Source: Veillonella sp. 3891
Lineage (GTDB): Bacteria; Bacillota; Negativicutes; Veillonellales; Veillonellaceae
Assembly: GCF_003992315.1 (NCBI RefSeq)
Contig: NZ_RQVE01000001.1
Coordinates: 62,001-126,000, forward strand
Direction of reading: 5' to 3'
Length of the DNA stretch: 64,000 nt
Shown in pieces: positions 1 through 11,263 of this stretch (the stretch's first letter is position 1; each line of letters starts with the position of its first letter). Below the pieces are notes generated by a model. The model searched no databases, had not been told where the DNA came from, and saw only the letters and a list, made by a program, of their open reading frames with translations. Both the position numbers and the translations under genes were made by a program.

Positions 1-1
1 C

Positions 2-1612
2 TTAGAATATTTAATATCTCAGAAGGTAGATTTAATTATTTCTGTAGACTGTGGTATTAGTTCTTATGATATTGTAGAGGCTGTGCGGGATAGGGTGTCT
101 ATGGTGATTACGGATCATCATACGGCGCCTCCGCAAATACCGCGAGCTACAGCGGTAGTCAACCATAAGCAGCCAGGCTGTCCCTATACTGATAAAAACT
201 TATCCGGTGTAGGAGTTGCTTTTAAAGTGTGCCAAGCTTTATGGAAACGTCGTACCGGTGAAGAATATCGTGAAGATTTAGATATTGTGGCATTAGGAAC
301 GGTGGCCGATGTGGTTCCTTTAGTAGGAGAAAATCGGATTATTGTTCGTGAGGGTTTACGTAAAATGACAGAGTCCCCTAATGTAGGGATTCAAGCTTTA
401 GTACAAGTGGCTGGTCTAGAAGGTAAACCATTATCAGCGGGGCATATTGGGTTTACCCTAGCCCCACGATTGAACGCAGCAGGACGTGTGACCCATGCGA
501 CTCGAGCTGTAGAATTGCTGATTACCACAGACTCTGCAGAGGCCATGGAAATTGCAGAAGAATTGCAGGAAACGAATACAGAACGGCAACAGATTGAACG
601 AGCTATTTTTGAGGAAGCCTATCAATCGGTGCTAGCTCAAGGAAGTTTAGCGGATCAATGTATTGTGGTGGCTGGTGAAGGCTGGCATCCTGGAGTTATT
701 GGTATTGTTGCATCCCGTTTGGTAGAAGCCTTTTATAAACCAACCATGGTCATTAGTATTCATGATGGAATTGGTAAGGGCTCTTGTCGCAGTATTGATC
801 ATTGTAATATGTACGATATGTTGACCTATGCAGGGGATACATTAATTCAATTTGGCGGTCATGCACAGGCAGCAGGATTTAGTATACAAGAGGATAATAT
901 TGATGCCTTACGAGAAAAGGCTAGCGAGTTCTGTCGAACACAGTTAACAGAAGAAGATTATATTCCAATTGTTACTATTGATGGGACTATGAGCAGCGAA
1001 GATATTACTATCGACCTTATTGATCAAATTGCTACGTTAGAACCATACGGCATGGGAAACAGTACACCTGTTTTTGCGATTCCGGACATTCGTGTGCAGA
1101 ACCTATATCCTATGGGCTTTCAAAAAAATCATTGTAAAATTATTTTACAAGGTCAACAAGGTCCCATTGATGCAGTGGCTTGGCAAGGAGCGCATTATAT
1201 GCAAGAAATCTTTGCCGATGATCCTGTAAAAGTGGCGTTCTCATTGCAGAAAAATGAATGGCAAGGTGTGGTAACACCACAACTTGTTGTGCAGGATTTG
1301 GAATCACTTTCACAACAACGAGAGCGATTAGAAGTAGATAGTTTACGGAAATTATATACGGTGGTGAAACATATCTTCCGATCTCCGACAGCACCAAAAT
1401 ATATTGTGGAACGAGAAACGTTGGAGAGCAGACCAGAAGAGATGACTTCCCGAGAAGCGATTCTTGCCTTAGAAGTGTTCAAAGAATTAGGTATTTTACA
1501 AGAAGAAGTATTAGAAGATGGACGTCATGTGTATCGTTGGGTGAATATACAACAAAAGTTGGAACTTCACACATCCTTGACGTTTATGACATATAGTCAG
1601 GAGGGAGCTTAA
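2..1612 (+). CDS. recJ: Single-stranded-DNA-specific exonuclease RecJ (5' partial)
   Basis: The reading frame is open from base 2, so the N-terminus lies outside the window; 536 residues are present. RecJ degrades single-stranded DNA 5' to 3' during recombination and repair. The window begins inside the DHH phosphoesterase domain: a VDCGI motif lies near the left edge and VITDHH follows about 25 residues later. The DHHA1 half carries the GKGSCRSI and GGHAQAAGFS motifs, as expected for metal and ssDNA binding. A further C-terminal part follows, as in Firmicutes RecJ proteins. The stop codon overlaps the start of the next gene (TAATG), which indicates translational coupling with relA. Identity is secure; only the start is unknown. 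Confidence 0.95.
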   Translation, partial: LEYLISQKVDLIISVDCGISSYDIVEAVRDRVSMVITDHHTAPPQIPRATAVVNHKQPGCPYTDKNLSGVGVAFKVCQALWKRRTGEEYREDLDIVALGTVADVVPLVGENRIIVREGLRKMTESPNVGIQALVQVAGLEGKPLSAGHIGFTLAPRLNAAGRVTHATRAVELLITTDSAEAMEIAEELQETNTERQQIERAIFEEAYQSVLAQGSLADQCIVVAGEGWHPGVIGIVASRLVEAFYKPTMVISIHDGIGKGSCRSIDHCNMYDMLTYAGDTLIQFGGHAQAAGFSIQEDNIDALREKASEFCRTQLTEEDYIPIVTIDGTMSSEDITIDLIDQIATLEPYGMGNSTPVFAIPDIRVQNLYPMGFQKNHCKIILQGQQGPIDAVAWQGAHYMQEIFADDPVKVAFSLQKNEWQGVVTPQLVVQDLESLSQQRERLEVDSLRKLYTVVKHIFRSPTAPKYIVERETLESRPEEMTSREAILALEVFKELGILQEEVLEDGRHVYRWVNIQQKLELHTSLTFMTYSQEGA

Positions 1613-3837
1613 TGGTAAGTACTATAAATACCCCTCAGGAGCATACATTTAATAAAGAACGAGAATATGGACAATTTATGGACCGTGTTCGGTCCTATTT
1701 ACCAGAAGAAGACTGGCCAGTCATAGAGCGTGCGTTTGCACTGGCAGATAAAGCCCATGCGCCACAAAAACGGGCTTCTGGAGAACCGTATATCTTGCAC
1801 CCATTAGGGGTTGCCACTATATTGAGCGAACTACAAATTGATCGATCTACCTTGGTATCTGCTTTATTACATGATGTAGTGGAAGATACAGAGATAAGCT
1901 TAGAGGAAATAGAAGAACAATTTGGACCAGAAGTGGCGTTCTTGGTGGATGGGGTTACTAAACTGAATCAATTTCAGTACCAAACGAAAGAAGAGCAACA
2001 AATCGAAAATTATCGAAAGATGATTTTAGCCATGGCAAAAGATGTGCGCGTAGTGGTCATCAAGCTAGGGGACCGCTTGCACAATATGCGTACCTTAAAG
2101 CATATGCGGCCTGATAAACAACAGCGCATTGCCCAAGAAACATTAGAAATTTTTGCGCCATTAGCACATCGCTTAGGTATTTTTAATATTAAATGGGAAC
2201 TAGAGGACTTATCGTTTCGTTATTTAGAACCAGAAAAATATTACGACCTAGTACAACAGATGAGTGAAAAACGACAAGCTCGTGAGGATATCGTAAATGA
2301 TACTATGAATACTTTGAAAGATGCTTTGGAACATGCTCATATTAAAGCAGATGTAAAAGGTCGTCCCAAACACTTTTATAGTATTTATAAGAAAATGAAA
2401 AAGGACAATCGAGATTTATCTCAAATTTATGATTTGTATGCCGTTCGAGTCATCGTAGATACGATTCCAGATTGCTATGCCGTGTTAGGTACAGTACATA
2501 GTTTGTGGAAACCGTTGCCGTATCGCTTTAAAGATTATATTGCGATGCCGAAGTCGAATATGTATCAATCCTTGCATACGACAGTAATTGGCACGAAAGG
2601 ACAGCCTGTAGAAATTCAAATTCGTACTTGGGATATGCATCGTGTGTCTGAATATGGTGTAGCCGCTCATTGGCGCTATAAAGAGGGCAATAAAGGCAAG
2701 GCAGAAGCTGATTTTGATGCAAAGGTAGGCTGGATTCGTCAAGTTCTTGAGTGGCAAGATGCCAGCGATCCGAAAGAATTGTTGAATGCATTAAAACTAG
2801 ATGTCTTTACAGGAGAAGTATTCGTATTCACTCCCAAAGGAGATGTTATGAAGTTGCCGAAAGGCACAGTGCCACTAGATTTTGCCTATCGTGTTCATAC
2901 CGATGTGGGGAATAAATGCGTAGGAGCCAAAATTAATGGCAAGATTGTTCCACTAGATTATGAATTGCAAAATGGGGACATCGTTGAAATCGTCACTTCT
3001 AAAAATGGAAAACCTCGGTTAGATTGGTTGAATATTGTTGGTTCTACAGAAAGTAAGATGAAGATTCGAAACTGGTTCAAGCGAGAAAATAAAGAAGAAA
3101 ATATCGTCAAAGGTAAAGAACTATTAGAAAAAGAAGCGAAACGCTTAGGTTATGATTGTAAAGACCTAACAAAAAATGGTCGCTTAGAAAAGATTGGAAA
3201 ATCTTTGAATGCTGGCGGCGAAGCTGAGCTGTACTCTGCCGTTGGATTTGGTGGACTTTCAGTGAATACAGTATTGCTTAGATTAGTGGACATTCATAAG
3301 CAGGAAGTGGCTAAGGAAGAACAGCGAAAAGATACAATGGCTGTCATCGACCGTCTTAAAGTACATCAAGGAAAATCTAAGAAAAGTAGCAGTGGTGTTC
3401 TTGTAAAAGGCGAAGCCGGTGTGATGGTTCGTATGGCTCGTTGTTGTAACCCAGTACCCGGTGACGATATTATTGGTTATATTACGAGAGGCCGAGGCGT
3501 TTCTGTACATCGTGCAGATTGTACCAATATTGGTCATACCCCAGATGATTTACATCGTATGATTGAGGTTGATTGGGAGGGTGCTACACAGGATCAGTTC
3601 CAAGTAAGTGTGTCCGTGCATGCCTATGATCGTAGTGGGTTGTTGATGGAAGTGATGGCAGTATTGTCAGAAATGAAAATTAATATTTCCAATATTAATG
3701 CGAAAACTGACGATGCAAAAGATGTAACCATTCATTTAATGTTAGATATTAAAGATTTGTCACAACTGGATTATGTGATGACGAAGTTGCGTCGAGTGAA
3801 AGATGTATATTCAGTCCATCGAGGAGGGAAAGCATGA
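1612..3837 (+). CDS. relA: Bifunctional (p)ppGpp synthetase/hydrolase RelA/SpoT
   Basis: Long RSH enzyme of 741 residues that makes and degrades the stringent-response alarmones (p)ppGpp. The N-terminal HD hydrolase domain has its HD pair at residues 87-88 (LLHDVVEDT) and looks intact. The synthetase domain spans roughly residues 240-350, with the YQSLHTTV motif. A TGS domain (about 400-460) and a C-terminal ACT domain (about 665-740) follow. With both catalytic halves preserved I expect dual activity. The ATG overlaps the recJ stop, and the stop overlaps the dtd start by 4 bases. The order recJ-relA-dtd is common in Firmicutes. The symbol rel would be equally valid. Confidence 0.96.
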   Translation: MVSTINTPQEHTFNKEREYGQFMDRVRSYLPEEDWPVIERAFALADKAHAPQKRASGEPYILHPLGVATILSELQIDRSTLVSALLHDVVEDTEISLEEIEEQFGPEVAFLVDGVTKLNQFQYQTKEEQQIENYRKMILAMAKDVRVVVIKLGDRLHNMRTLKHMRPDKQQRIAQETLEIFAPLAHRLGIFNIKWELEDLSFRYLEPEKYYDLVQQMSEKRQAREDIVNDTMNTLKDALEHAHIKADVKGRPKHFYSIYKKMKKDNRDLSQIYDLYAVRVIVDTIPDCYAVLGTVHSLWKPLPYRFKDYIAMPKSNMYQSLHTTVIGTKGQPVEIQIRTWDMHRVSEYGVAAHWRYKEGNKGKAEADFDAKVGWIRQVLEWQDASDPKELLNALKLDVFTGEVFVFTPKGDVMKLPKGTVPLDFAYRVHTDVGNKCVGAKINGKIVPLDYELQNGDIVEIVTSKNGKPRLDWLNIVGSTESKMKIRNWFKRENKEENIVKGKELLEKEAKRLGYDCKDLTKNGRLEKIGKSLNAGGEAELYSAVGFGGLSVNTVLLRLVDIHKQEVAKEEQRKDTMAVIDRLKVHQGKSKKSSSGVLVKGEAGVMVRMARCCNPVPGDDIIGYITRGRGVSVHRADCTNIGHTPDDLHRMIEVDWEGATQDQFQVSVSVHAYDRSGLLMEVMAVLSEMKINISNINAKTDDAKDVTIHLMLDIKDLSQLDYVMTKLRRVKDVYSVHRGGKA

Positions 3838-4283
3838 GAGCGGTTGTACAACGTGTGAGTTCTTCTTCGGTTACCGTCGATGGGTCTGTTATTGGTAGTA
3901 CGAAGCAAGGTCTTTTAGTACTAGTAGGTGTAACAGATACGGATACAATAGAGGATGTACAATATATTTGTGAAAAGGTAAGCCATCTACGTATCTTTGA
4001 AGATGAACAGGATAAGATGAACCTATCCGTATTAGATGTAGGTGGTGAGGTATGCGTAGTTTCGCAATTCACTCTCTATGGAGATGCGCGTAAGGGTCGT
4101 CGACCGAATTTTATGAAAGCAGCCCCACCAGCTATGGCAGAACAATTGTATTTGGAGGTTGTAGAGGCTTTCAAAGAAAAAGGTTTAACAGTGAGTACAG
4201 GTCAATTTCAAGCTCATATGCAAGTAGCATTGGTCAATGATGGACCTGTGACGATTCTATTAGAGAGTAGTAAAGAGTTTTAA
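3834..4283 (+). CDS. dtd: D-aminoacyl-tRNA deacylase
   Basis: A 149-residue protein matching the usual length of DTD, which hydrolyses D-amino acids (and mischarged glycine) from tRNA. The start [13 protein letters not shown], the SQFTLYGD motif near residue 80 and the C-terminal NDGPVT motif are the family signatures; SQFTL and GPVT form the active site at the dimer interface. The start ATG overlaps the relA stop (ATGA), so the two genes are probably translationally coupled. The placement beside relA is conserved in many Firmicutes. No anomaly was seen. Confidence 0.96.
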   Translation: MRAVVQRVSSSSVTVDGSVIGSTKQGLLVLVGVTDTDTIEDVQYICEKVSHLRIFEDEQDKMNLSVLDVGGEVCVVSQFTLYGDARKGRRPNFMKAAPPAMAEQLYLEVVEAFKEKGLTVSTGQFQAHMQVALVNDGPVTILLESSKEF

Positions 4284-4295
4284 TGGAGTTAAGAA

Positions 4296-4919
4296 ATGAA
4301 GTTATATTATATGCCCTTAGGGGCGTATGGAACGAATTGTTACATTGTGCATAATGAAGCAGATAATACGTGTCTTGTAACTGATCCAGGTGACGAAGGA
4401 GAAAAGTTAAAAGAAATTCTAGATAGTCACGAATTTAAGGTGCAAGGTATTTTATTAACGCATGGGCACAGTGATCATATTGGGGCTGTAAAAACGTTGG
4501 TGGATGCGTACCATGTACCGGTGTATATTCACGAAGGGGATGCGGAGTATTTAACCAACCCAGAAGTGAATTTGAGCGCTTACTCTGGTCGATCCATTAC
4601 TGCAAAAGTAGATGATGTGCGATATGTGAAAGAAGGAGATACCATTTCATTGGGCGATACAACATTTACGGTGATAGAAACACCGGGGCATACGCCAGGT
4701 GGTGTGTGCTATTATACAGAGGGAACCTTGTTAGCCGGTGATACCTTATTCCAAGGGTCAGTGGGTAGAACAGATTTTCCCAATGGTGATTTTGAACAGT
4801 TGAGTAAAGGGATTAAAGAAAAACTTTATACGTTACCAGATGATACAAAGGTGTATCCAGGTCATGGCGGACAAACTACCATTGGTGACGAAAAGCAATC
4901 TAATCCATTTGTACGGTAG
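4296..4919 (+). CDS. MBL-fold metallo-hydrolase (glyoxalase II-like)
   Basis: A 207-residue metallo-beta-lactamase-fold hydrolase. The metal-binding motif THGHSDHIG lies near residue 54; further ligands are in ETPGHTPGG (about residue 130), AGDTLF (about 148) and PGHGG near the C-terminus. This set is typical of small glyoxalase II-like proteins (YcbL/YqgX type). The physiological thioester substrate cannot be read from sequence, so I do not assign gloB. It sits 12 bases after dtd and 8 bases before the next gene, clearly within the relA operon, as in many related genomes. Confidence 0.9.
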   Translation: MKLYYMPLGAYGTNCYIVHNEADNTCLVTDPGDEGEKLKEILDSHEFKVQGILLTHGHSDHIGAVKTLVDAYHVPVYIHEGDAEYLTNPEVNLSAYSGRSITAKVDDVRYVKEGDTISLGDTTFTVIETPGHTPGGVCYYTEGTLLAGDTLFQGSVGRTDFPNGDFEQLSKGIKEKLYTLPDDTKVYPGHGGQTTIGDEKQSNPFVR

Positions 4920-4927
4920 GTGATAGG

Positions 4928-5998
4928 ATGGGACATAAAACCATACAATATTGGCTGCGATGCATTTTATTAGTTTTAGCTAGCATCGGTTTATTGATTG
5001 CCTTGCCAGTGGTCATTCCATTGATCATTGCGGTTATATTAACCTTGCTGTTGTGGCCATTAGTCAATATGACTCAAATCTACGCGCAACGGTATTGGAA
5101 ACAATGTCCACGATGGATTGCAATCATTCCATCATTTATCGTGGTAGCATTGATTTCTACATTGTTGGTGCGGTATGTAATGGTACCAGTAATCGGCGAA
5201 TTAACTAAATTATTAATCAATTTACCATATGTATTAGATCAATTTGTAGCAGTGGTGAAAGGACTACAAGGTATCGATGGGGAAAGTATTATACCTCATC
5301 AATTTGAAGGAATTATCAACACTACCTTGATAAAAATTGGTAATTATGGTGTAGACTTGGCACAACGTGGTGTGCTGGCCATCGTGTCCTTTGCTAGTAC
5401 CTTATTACAATTATTATTGGTACCAATTTTAACATTCTACTTATTGAAAGATGGACGCACCATCAAACGAGCTGTGTTAGATATTTTTTCTAGTCCTACA
5501 TCAGCTCATTTAGAAGAAGTGGTGAATGATATTCTTCGCACGTTAGGTGGATATTTACGAGGACAATTATTGTTAGCAAGCAATATGTTTTGTCTTACCT
5601 TCATCGTGTGTTATATGTATGATTTACCATACCCCCTTGTGTTGGCGGTGCTAGCAGGTATTGCGGAATGGATTCCAATTATTGGACCCTTTATCAGTGC
5701 GGCTCCAGCCATTATTTTAGCTGCTGTTATCAGTGGCCCTCTAGCGGTGAAAGTGGCCATTACCTATGGTGTATTGCAAGTGCTAGATGGACAAATTATT
5801 ATGCCCAAGATTATGGGGCATGTCATTAATCTTCCCCCATTAGTGATTATTACTGCTATTTTTGTAGGTGGTTATTTCTTTGGTATGATTGGCATGATGA
5901 CAGCCGTACCATTGACAGCTATCGCGCAAATTATAGCGAAACGCTTATGGTATTTTAATAGATATTATGTATTACAGAAAGAGGAACATCATGGATAA
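4928..5998 (+). CDS. AI-2E family transporter (PerM/YhhT-like permease)
   Basis: A 356-residue integral membrane protein with about eight predicted hydrophobic segments: a pair near residues 10-50, one at about 65-85, and a C-terminal cluster at about 150-340. The PILTFYLLKDG segment and the following ALAGIAEWIPIIGP-like region are hallmarks of the AI-2E/UPF0118 exporter family. Members have been linked to autoinducer-2 export, ion antiport or other roles, so the substrate is unknown here. The stop overlaps the fur start by 8 bases, suggesting co-translation. Confidence 0.88.
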   Translation: MGHKTIQYWLRCILLVLASIGLLIALPVVIPLIIAVILTLLLWPLVNMTQIYAQRYWKQCPRWIAIIPSFIVVALISTLLVRYVMVPVIGELTKLLINLPYVLDQFVAVVKGLQGIDGESIIPHQFEGIINTTLIKIGNYGVDLAQRGVLAIVSFASTLLQLLLVPILTFYLLKDGRTIKRAVLDIFSSPTSAHLEEVVNDILRTLGGYLRGQLLLASNMFCLTFIVCYMYDLPYPLVLAVLAGIAEWIPIIGPFISAAPAIILAAVISGPLAVKVAITYGVLQVLDGQIIMPKIMGHVINLPPLVIITAIFVGGYFFGMIGMMTAVPLTAIAQIIAKRLWYFNRYYVLQKEEHHG

Positions 5999-6482
5999 AG
6001 CAACAGAAGTACAAGCAACAATGGAAAAATTGAAAGAACGTATTAAAGATAAAAAATACAAATTGACAACACAACGTCAAATTATTTTGCAAACTTTCAT
6101 TGAAGCAGAAGAAAAACATTTAAGTGCAGAAGATGTATATATTTTAGTGAAAAAGAATAATCCAGATATCGGCTTAGCTACGATTTATCGTACTTTGGAT
6201 TTGTTCACTGAGTTAGACTTAGTGAAACGTTTGGATTTTGGCGATGGTCGTAATCGCTATGAATTGAACAGCGATGAGTTATCTCATTTCCATCATCATT
6301 TGATTTGTGTGAAATGCGGTTGTGTTAAAGAGTTTGAAGATGATATGTTGGAAACATTGGAATCTATTATTGCTAAAAAGTTAAACTTCCACACAACAGA
6401 CCATCAATTAAAAGTATATGGTTTCTGCGGTGATTGTCATGAAGCGGCAAAAGCCTTAGAAGCTGAAAAAGAACATGCATAA
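5991..6482 (+). CDS. fur: Fur/PerR-family metalloregulator
   Basis: A 163-residue Fur-superfamily repressor. The start is chosen at ATG 5991, which follows GAGGAA with good spacing; an upstream in-frame ATG lies deep in the permease gene. The N-terminal winged helix contains LTTQRQIIL and LATIYRTLDLF. The dimerisation half has HFHHHLICVKCG and a C-terminal CGDCH, so both CxxC pairs of the structural zinc site are present. Residues alone do not separate Fur (iron) from PerR (peroxide). It lies directly upstream of hemZ, which fits iron- or redox-linked control. The gene overlaps its neighbours on both sides by 8 bases. Confidence 0.9.
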   Translation: MDKATEVQATMEKLKERIKDKKYKLTTQRQIILQTFIEAEEKHLSAEDVYILVKKNNPDIGLATIYRTLDLFTELDLVKRLDFGDGRNRYELNSDELSHFHHHLICVKCGCVKEFEDDMLETLESIIAKKLNFHTTDHQLKVYGFCGDCHEAAKALEAEKEHA

Positions 6483-8097
6483 TACATACTGGTATGACGG
6501 ACCTCAAGAATTAGGATCCGTCATAGCGCACCAGTGCGGAGCAGTGGGGCTATTTTCATCGAAAAAAAATCCAGACTTTATTATCCATGTATCGTATAGT
6601 GGAATCGTGGCATCTCCAGTATGTGAACAGGGGCCTAGCCATGGAACATCTATACAAAGCAGACTTCCTGTGAATGAGCCGGCGCAAGCTAGGTATGCAA
6701 GCACTGAAGTGGGTGTGGAGGACGATGGTACATACTTAATGTTGAGGTTGTTCTGTCACAGACGGATACAGGATGAGTTATTGAAGACTGAGGTACAGGA
6801 TTCATCAGAATTATATTCGGAATATGTTCATATTTGGTCTCTTTCAGGTCAAGATACGATAGAAGGCCGAAAACTGATAGGCAGAGAAGTCTTATCAGAG
6901 CTTAGGCGTATATTAGGTGTGAAGACTAGTTTATGGGGTACCTTAGTAGGCGTACGTCCTACTAAGTTGACCCATAAATTATGGGATTCTTTAGGTGATA
7001 TAGACCGAGTTCGGCAAGAGCTGGAAAGTACCCATAGTATTAGCCATGTGAAGTGGAAATTGTTAGAGCAAGTGGCAGTGTTGGAACGCCCGTATGTGGC
7101 ACATGTACAACAATCTCCTAAGGAGATTAGTTTATACAGTGGCATTCCTTTTTGTGAAACACATTGTACCTATTGCTCCTTCCCCTATGGGCTCATTCAG
7201 AACTATGGAAGGGTACAGGACTTTGTAGATGTCTATCATCGTGATATAGAACATATGAAAAGACTTGTTAAAACACATGGTTTAGAGGTACAATCGTTAT
7301 ACATGGGTGGAGGAACTCCCACTAGTTTAGGAGATGGAGACTTTCACCATATTGTGCATGCATTGGGAACTGTGATTCCGAAGGGCCGTGAGTTTACTGT
7401 AGAAGCAGGCCGTCCTGACTCATTGAATGCTAACAAGGTTCAATCTATTGTAGATGCTGGTGTGACTAGGATTAGTTTGAATCCCCAAACGATGCAGGAT
7501 GAGTTGTTACGTATCATTGGCAGAGGCCATAGCGTAGCAGAGTTTCTATCTATGTATGACTATGTGGCAAGACATACAGATTGCTCTATTAATATGGATT
7601 TTATTGCAGGATTACCACGTCAAACAGTAAAAAATATGGTGGAGAATGTGCGGTATATTGAACAATTACGTCCTCATAATGTTACGCTCCATACGTTAGC
7701 ATTGAAAAAGGGGAGCCCATTATATGGGAGTCGCTTTGCTAATGAAATTCCTTCTGAAGAGGTGGTGCAAACCATGTTAGATGAAACTCATGAAGCTTTG
7801 CTGCAACTAGGCTATATACCGTATTATATGTATCGTCAACAATACATGGTGGGGCAAATGGAGAACATTGGCTACACCTTACCAAATTATGAAAGCATCT
7901 ATAATATACAAATGATAGAAGAACGTCAGTCCATACTTTCCATAGGACCTGGTAGTGTGTCTAAATGGATAGGTGGCAGTGATTTTAGGCAACAAAAACA
8001 ATACATGCCGAAAGATGTAGATACGTATATTCAAGATATACAACGACTATTAGAGAAACGTACTTTACTAAGTAATGAACATTGGAGGGACAGCTAG
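6475..8097 (+). CDS. hemZ: Coproporphyrinogen dehydrogenase HemZ (radical SAM)
   Basis: A 540-residue radical SAM protein. The [4Fe-4S] motif CETHCTYC (Cx3Cx2C) is at about residues 226-233, followed by YMGGGTPTSL, the SAM-binding glycine stretch of the HemN/HemZ group. The long N-terminal region (about 220 residues) is characteristic of HemZ rather than HemN. HemZ-type proteins act in anaerobic haem synthesis on coproporphyrinogen, although some HemN-like relatives are haem chaperones. The GTG of hisS overlaps its TAG stop. It follows fur, so iron-responsive expression is plausible. Confidence 0.9.
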   Translation: MHNTYWYDGPQELGSVIAHQCGAVGLFSSKKNPDFIIHVSYSGIVASPVCEQGPSHGTSIQSRLPVNEPAQARYASTEVGVEDDGTYLMLRLFCHRRIQDELLKTEVQDSSELYSEYVHIWSLSGQDTIEGRKLIGREVLSELRRILGVKTSLWGTLVGVRPTKLTHKLWDSLGDIDRVRQELESTHSISHVKWKLLEQVAVLERPYVAHVQQSPKEISLYSGIPFCETHCTYCSFPYGLIQNYGRVQDFVDVYHRDIEHMKRLVKTHGLEVQSLYMGGGTPTSLGDGDFHHIVHALGTVIPKGREFTVEAGRPDSLNANKVQSIVDAGVTRISLNPQTMQDELLRIIGRGHSVAEFLSMYDYVARHTDCSINMDFIAGLPRQTVKNMVENVRYIEQLRPHNVTLHTLALKKGSPLYGSRFANEIPSEEVVQTMLDETHEALLQLGYIPYYMYRQQYMVGQMENIGYTLPNYESIYNIQMIEERQSILSIGPGSVSKWIGGSDFRQQKQYMPKDVDTYIQDIQRLLEKRTLLSNEHWRDS

Positions 8098-9371
8098 TGG
8101 CTATTCAAAAACCAAGAGGAACACAGGATTTATTGCCAAGTGTTCTTGGAAATTGGTACTATATTGAAAATACCATTCGTCGATTATGTAAGACCTATGG
8201 ATTTGAAGAAATTCGTACGCCTATGTTTGAAGAAACGGGCTTATTTTTACGCGGTATTGGGGAAACTACAGATATCGTGCAAAAAGAAATGTATTCCTTT
8301 CCTACAGGGGATAAAAAAGATCAATCTTATACATTGCGTCCAGAAGGAACTGCGTCTGCGGTTCGTGCCTATTTGGAAAATAAAATTTATGGTCAAGAAT
8401 CGATTACAAAATGGTTCTATATTGGACCTATGTTCCGCCACGACAAGCCACAAGCAGGTCGGTATCGTCAATTCCACCAATTTGGGGTAGAATTGTTGGG
8501 TACACAAGCCCCAAGTGCAGATGCGGAATGTATCTCTTTGGTGTTGCAATTATTGCGTGACTTAGGTTTAAAAGATTTGAATGTAGAGGTAAACTCTGTA
8601 GGTTGTCCAACGTGTCGCCCTGCGTATAGAGAGAAATTAATTGCTTTCTTTGAACCAAAAAAAGAAGAACTATGTGAACTGTGTCAAAGCCGCTTATACA
8701 AGAACCCATTGCGTATCCTGGATTGCAAAGAAGAAAAATGCCAACAATTGGCAGTAGGTGTTCCGGAGTTAAGTGAAAATTTATGTGAAGAGTGTCAAGA
8801 TCATTTCCATCATGTGAAAGAATACTTAACAGCAGCTGGCGAGAAATTCAGCTTAAATCCACGCTTGGTTCGCGGGTTAGACTATTACACGAAAACTGCT
8901 TTTGAAGTACAGTACACTCCATTGGGGTCTCAAAGTGCTGTTGCTGGTGGTGGTCGTTATGATGGTCTAGTAGAAGAACTAGATGGACCACATACACCTG
9001 CGGTAGGCTTTGCGATGGGTATGGAACGGTTATTGTTGGCTCTAGAAAAACAAGGGTTGTTGCCAGAACAAGAACAAGAAGACTCTGTCTTCGTAGTGGC
9101 ATTAGGAGAAATGGCACAAAAAGAGGCTTTCAGAATTACAAATACCTTACGTAATGCCTATGTAAAGGCAGAAATGGAAGGTTCTGGTAAATCTATGAAG
9201 AGCCAAATGAAGTATGCTAACAAAATTAACGCAAAATATGTTATTATAATTGGTGATAATGAATTAGCTGAAGGTAAGGTCATCTTAAAATATATGGATA
9301 CATCTGAACAAGAAACTGTGTCCTTAGCTGAGATTACAAACCGTATAACTGAGTTAGTGAAAGGAAATTAG
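8097..9371 (+). CDS. hisS: Histidyl-tRNA synthetase
   Basis: Class II aminoacyl-tRNA synthetase of 424 residues that charges tRNA-His. I choose the GTG at 8097, preceded by GGAGGGA; an in-frame TTG at 8082 overlaps that ribosome-binding site and is unlikely. The start [14 protein letters not shown] is typical of HisRS. Motif 2 appears as [16 protein letters not shown] and the histidine-A motif as RGLDYYT. The insertion with several CxxC pairs near residues 165-240 occurs in many Firmicutes HisRS. It forms a standard pair with aspS, 1 base apart. Confidence 0.97.
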   Translation: MAIQKPRGTQDLLPSVLGNWYYIENTIRRLCKTYGFEEIRTPMFEETGLFLRGIGETTDIVQKEMYSFPTGDKKDQSYTLRPEGTASAVRAYLENKIYGQESITKWFYIGPMFRHDKPQAGRYRQFHQFGVELLGTQAPSADAECISLVLQLLRDLGLKDLNVEVNSVGCPTCRPAYREKLIAFFEPKKEELCELCQSRLYKNPLRILDCKEEKCQQLAVGVPELSENLCEECQDHFHHVKEYLTAAGEKFSLNPRLVRGLDYYTKTAFEVQYTPLGSQSAVAGGGRYDGLVEELDGPHTPAVGFAMGMERLLLALEKQGLLPEQEQEDSVFVVALGEMAQKEAFRITNTLRNAYVKAEMEGSGKSMKSQMKYANKINAKYVIIIGDNELAEGKVILKYMDTSEQETVSLAEITNRITELVKGN

Positions 9372-9372
9372 A

Positions 9373-11169
9373 ATGGAAACTATGAAAGGTTTACACCGTA
9401 CACATCATTGTGGAACTATCGGTGCAGAACAAGTAGGAACAGAAGTGGTTCTTTGCGGTTGGGTAGAGCGCCGTCGTGATCATGGTGGATTGATTTTTAT
9501 TGATTTACGTGACCGCTCTGGGGTTGTGCAAATCGTGGCATCTCCTGATCATAATATGGAGTCCTTCCATAAAGCAGAAGATGTACGTAATGAATATGTA
9601 TTGTGCGTACGCGGTTCAATTACAGAACGTGATGCAGCGGCTGTGAATCCTAATTTACCAACTGGTAAATATGAAATGTATTGTGAAGAGTTACGTGTAT
9701 TGAATGCAGCGAAAACACCTCCATTCTATATTCAAGACAATATCGATGTAGATGAAAATATTCGTTTAAAATATCGCTATTTAGATCTTCGCCGTCCAGA
9801 AATGCAAGCAAACTTGATTTTGCGTCATAAGGTGACAAAAGCGATGCGCGATTTCTTTGACAACAATGGTTTCTTGGAAATTGAAACACCAATGTTGACA
9901 AAAAGTACACCAGAAGGAGCTCGTGACTACTTAGTTCCATCTCGTGTAAATCCTGGTACATTCTATGCATTGCCACAATCTCCACAAATTTTCAAACAAA
10001 TTTTGATGGTTGCTGGCTATGAAAGATATTTCCAAATTGCTCGTTGTTTCCGTGATGAAGATTTACGTGCAGACCGTCAACCTGAATTTACACAATTGGA
10101 CATCGAAATGAGCTTCATGAACCAAGAGCAAATCTTGAACATGCAAGAGCAAATGATTGCCCATGTATTTAAAGCGGCACAAGATGTGGAAATTCCATTA
10201 CCAATGCCTCGCATGACTTGGGATGATGCGATGAATCAATATGGTTCTGATAAACCAGATATCCGTTTTGATATGAAGTTTACAGATGTAACTGACTGTG
10301 TGCAAGATACAGAGTTCAAAGTATTCCGCTCCGTTATCGACAATGGCGGTCAGGTAAAAGGTATCGTTGTAAAAGGTTATGCAGGTATTCCACGTCGTGA
10401 ATTAGATGATTTGACAAACTTCGTAGGCATCTATGGTGCCAAAGGTTTGGCTTGGGCTTGCTTCAATGAAGACGGAACGATTAAATCTCAAATTATGAAA
10501 TTCTTAGGCGAAGATACAGTGCGTAATATCGGTGCGAAAATGAACGCAGAACCAGGTGACTTGGTATTGATGATTGCGGACAAACCAGCTGTAGTTGCGA
10601 AAGCTCTTGGTGAATTACGCCTTGAAATGGGTAAACGCCGTGGTTTAATCGATGAAAATAAATTGGCCTTCTTGTGGGTAACTGATTTCCCTATGTTTGA
10701 ATATGACGAAGAAGATAAACGCTTTGTGGCAATGCATCATCCGTTCACATCTCCGCGTGAAGAGGATATGGACTTGTTAGCCACAGATCCAGGTGCTGTG
10801 AAAGCCATCGCTTACGACATGGTATTGAATGGTGTGGAAATCGGTGGCGGTTCCATCCGTATTTACCAATCTGATGTACAAGAAAAAGTATTCAATGCGA
10901 TTGGCTTAAGCACAGAAGAAAGTCGTTCTAAATTTGGCTTTATGTTAGATGCTTTTGAATACGGTGCGCCTCCACATGGTGGTTGTGCTTTCGGTTTAGA
11001 CCGTTTGGTAATGTTGATGGCGAAACGTCAATCCATCCGTGATGTAATTGCGTTCCCTAAAACACAAAGTGCATCCGACTTGATGAGCCAAGCTCCATCT
11101 GAAGTAGCGCCAAAACAATTGCGTGAATTACATATCAAAACAGATGTGGCAAAAGAAAAATTAGTATAA
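9373..11169 (+). CDS. aspS: Aspartyl-tRNA synthetase
   Basis: A 598-residue class II synthetase of bacterial type. The N-terminal OB-fold (about residues 1-110, [21 protein letters not shown]) binds the anticodon. The catalytic core carries motif 2 ([19 protein letters not shown]) and motif 3 ([11 protein letters not shown]), and a GAD insertion lies between. Length and order match AspRS. No GatCAB gene is in view, so discriminating versus non-discriminating charging cannot be told. A second ATG three codons in is an alternative start. A hairpin follows at 11208-11247. Confidence 0.97.
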   Translation: METMKGLHRTHHCGTIGAEQVGTEVVLCGWVERRRDHGGLIFIDLRDRSGVVQIVASPDHNMESFHKAEDVRNEYVLCVRGSITERDAAAVNPNLPTGKYEMYCEELRVLNAAKTPPFYIQDNIDVDENIRLKYRYLDLRRPEMQANLILRHKVTKAMRDFFDNNGFLEIETPMLTKSTPEGARDYLVPSRVNPGTFYALPQSPQIFKQILMVAGYERYFQIARCFRDEDLRADRQPEFTQLDIEMSFMNQEQILNMQEQMIAHVFKAAQDVEIPLPMPRMTWDDAMNQYGSDKPDIRFDMKFTDVTDCVQDTEFKVFRSVIDNGGQVKGIVVKGYAGIPRRELDDLTNFVGIYGAKGLAWACFNEDGTIKSQIMKFLGEDTVRNIGAKMNAEPGDLVLMIADKPAVVAKALGELRLEMGKRRGLIDENKLAFLWVTDFPMFEYDEEDKRFVAMHHPFTSPREEDMDLLATDPGAVKAIAYDMVLNGVEIGGGSIRIYQSDVQEKVFNAIGLSTEESRSKFGFMLDAFEYGAPPHGGCAFGLDRLVMLMAKRQSIRDVIAFPKTQSASDLMSQAPSEVAPKQLRELHIKTDVAKEKLV

Positions 11170-11207
11170 TCGAATTTGTCCAATAGAAAATTAATATACT
11201 TTTAAGG

Positions 11208-11247
11208 AAAGGGACGGTGTATTTCTTCTTGAAATGACCGTTCCTTT
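11208..11247 (+). terminator. Hairpin after aspS that encloses the 6S RNA -35 box
   Basis: An 11-bp stem: AAAGGGACGGT at 11208-11218 pairs with ACCGTTCCTTT at 11237-11247 (one G-T pair). It can end aspS transcription. Its loop holds TTGAAA, the -35 element of the next promoter, so the two signals overlap. The U-tract after the stem is weak. Confidence 0.6.
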
Positions 11248-11257
11248 CTGCTATACT
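11229..11257 (+). promoter_or_regulatory. Promoter of the 6S RNA gene
   Basis: TTGAAA at 11229-11234, a 17-bp spacer, then TATACT at 11252-11257: a near-consensus sigma-A promoter. Predicted transcription start is near 11264, at the 5' edge of the 6S-like sequence. Confidence 0.75.
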
Positions 11258-11263
11258 ATGGGT

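Noticed and set aside
3749-4072. Minus-strand frame opposite relA/dtd
   Set aside because: Antisense to two well-conserved genes, with no ribosome-binding site; likely a shadow of codon use.
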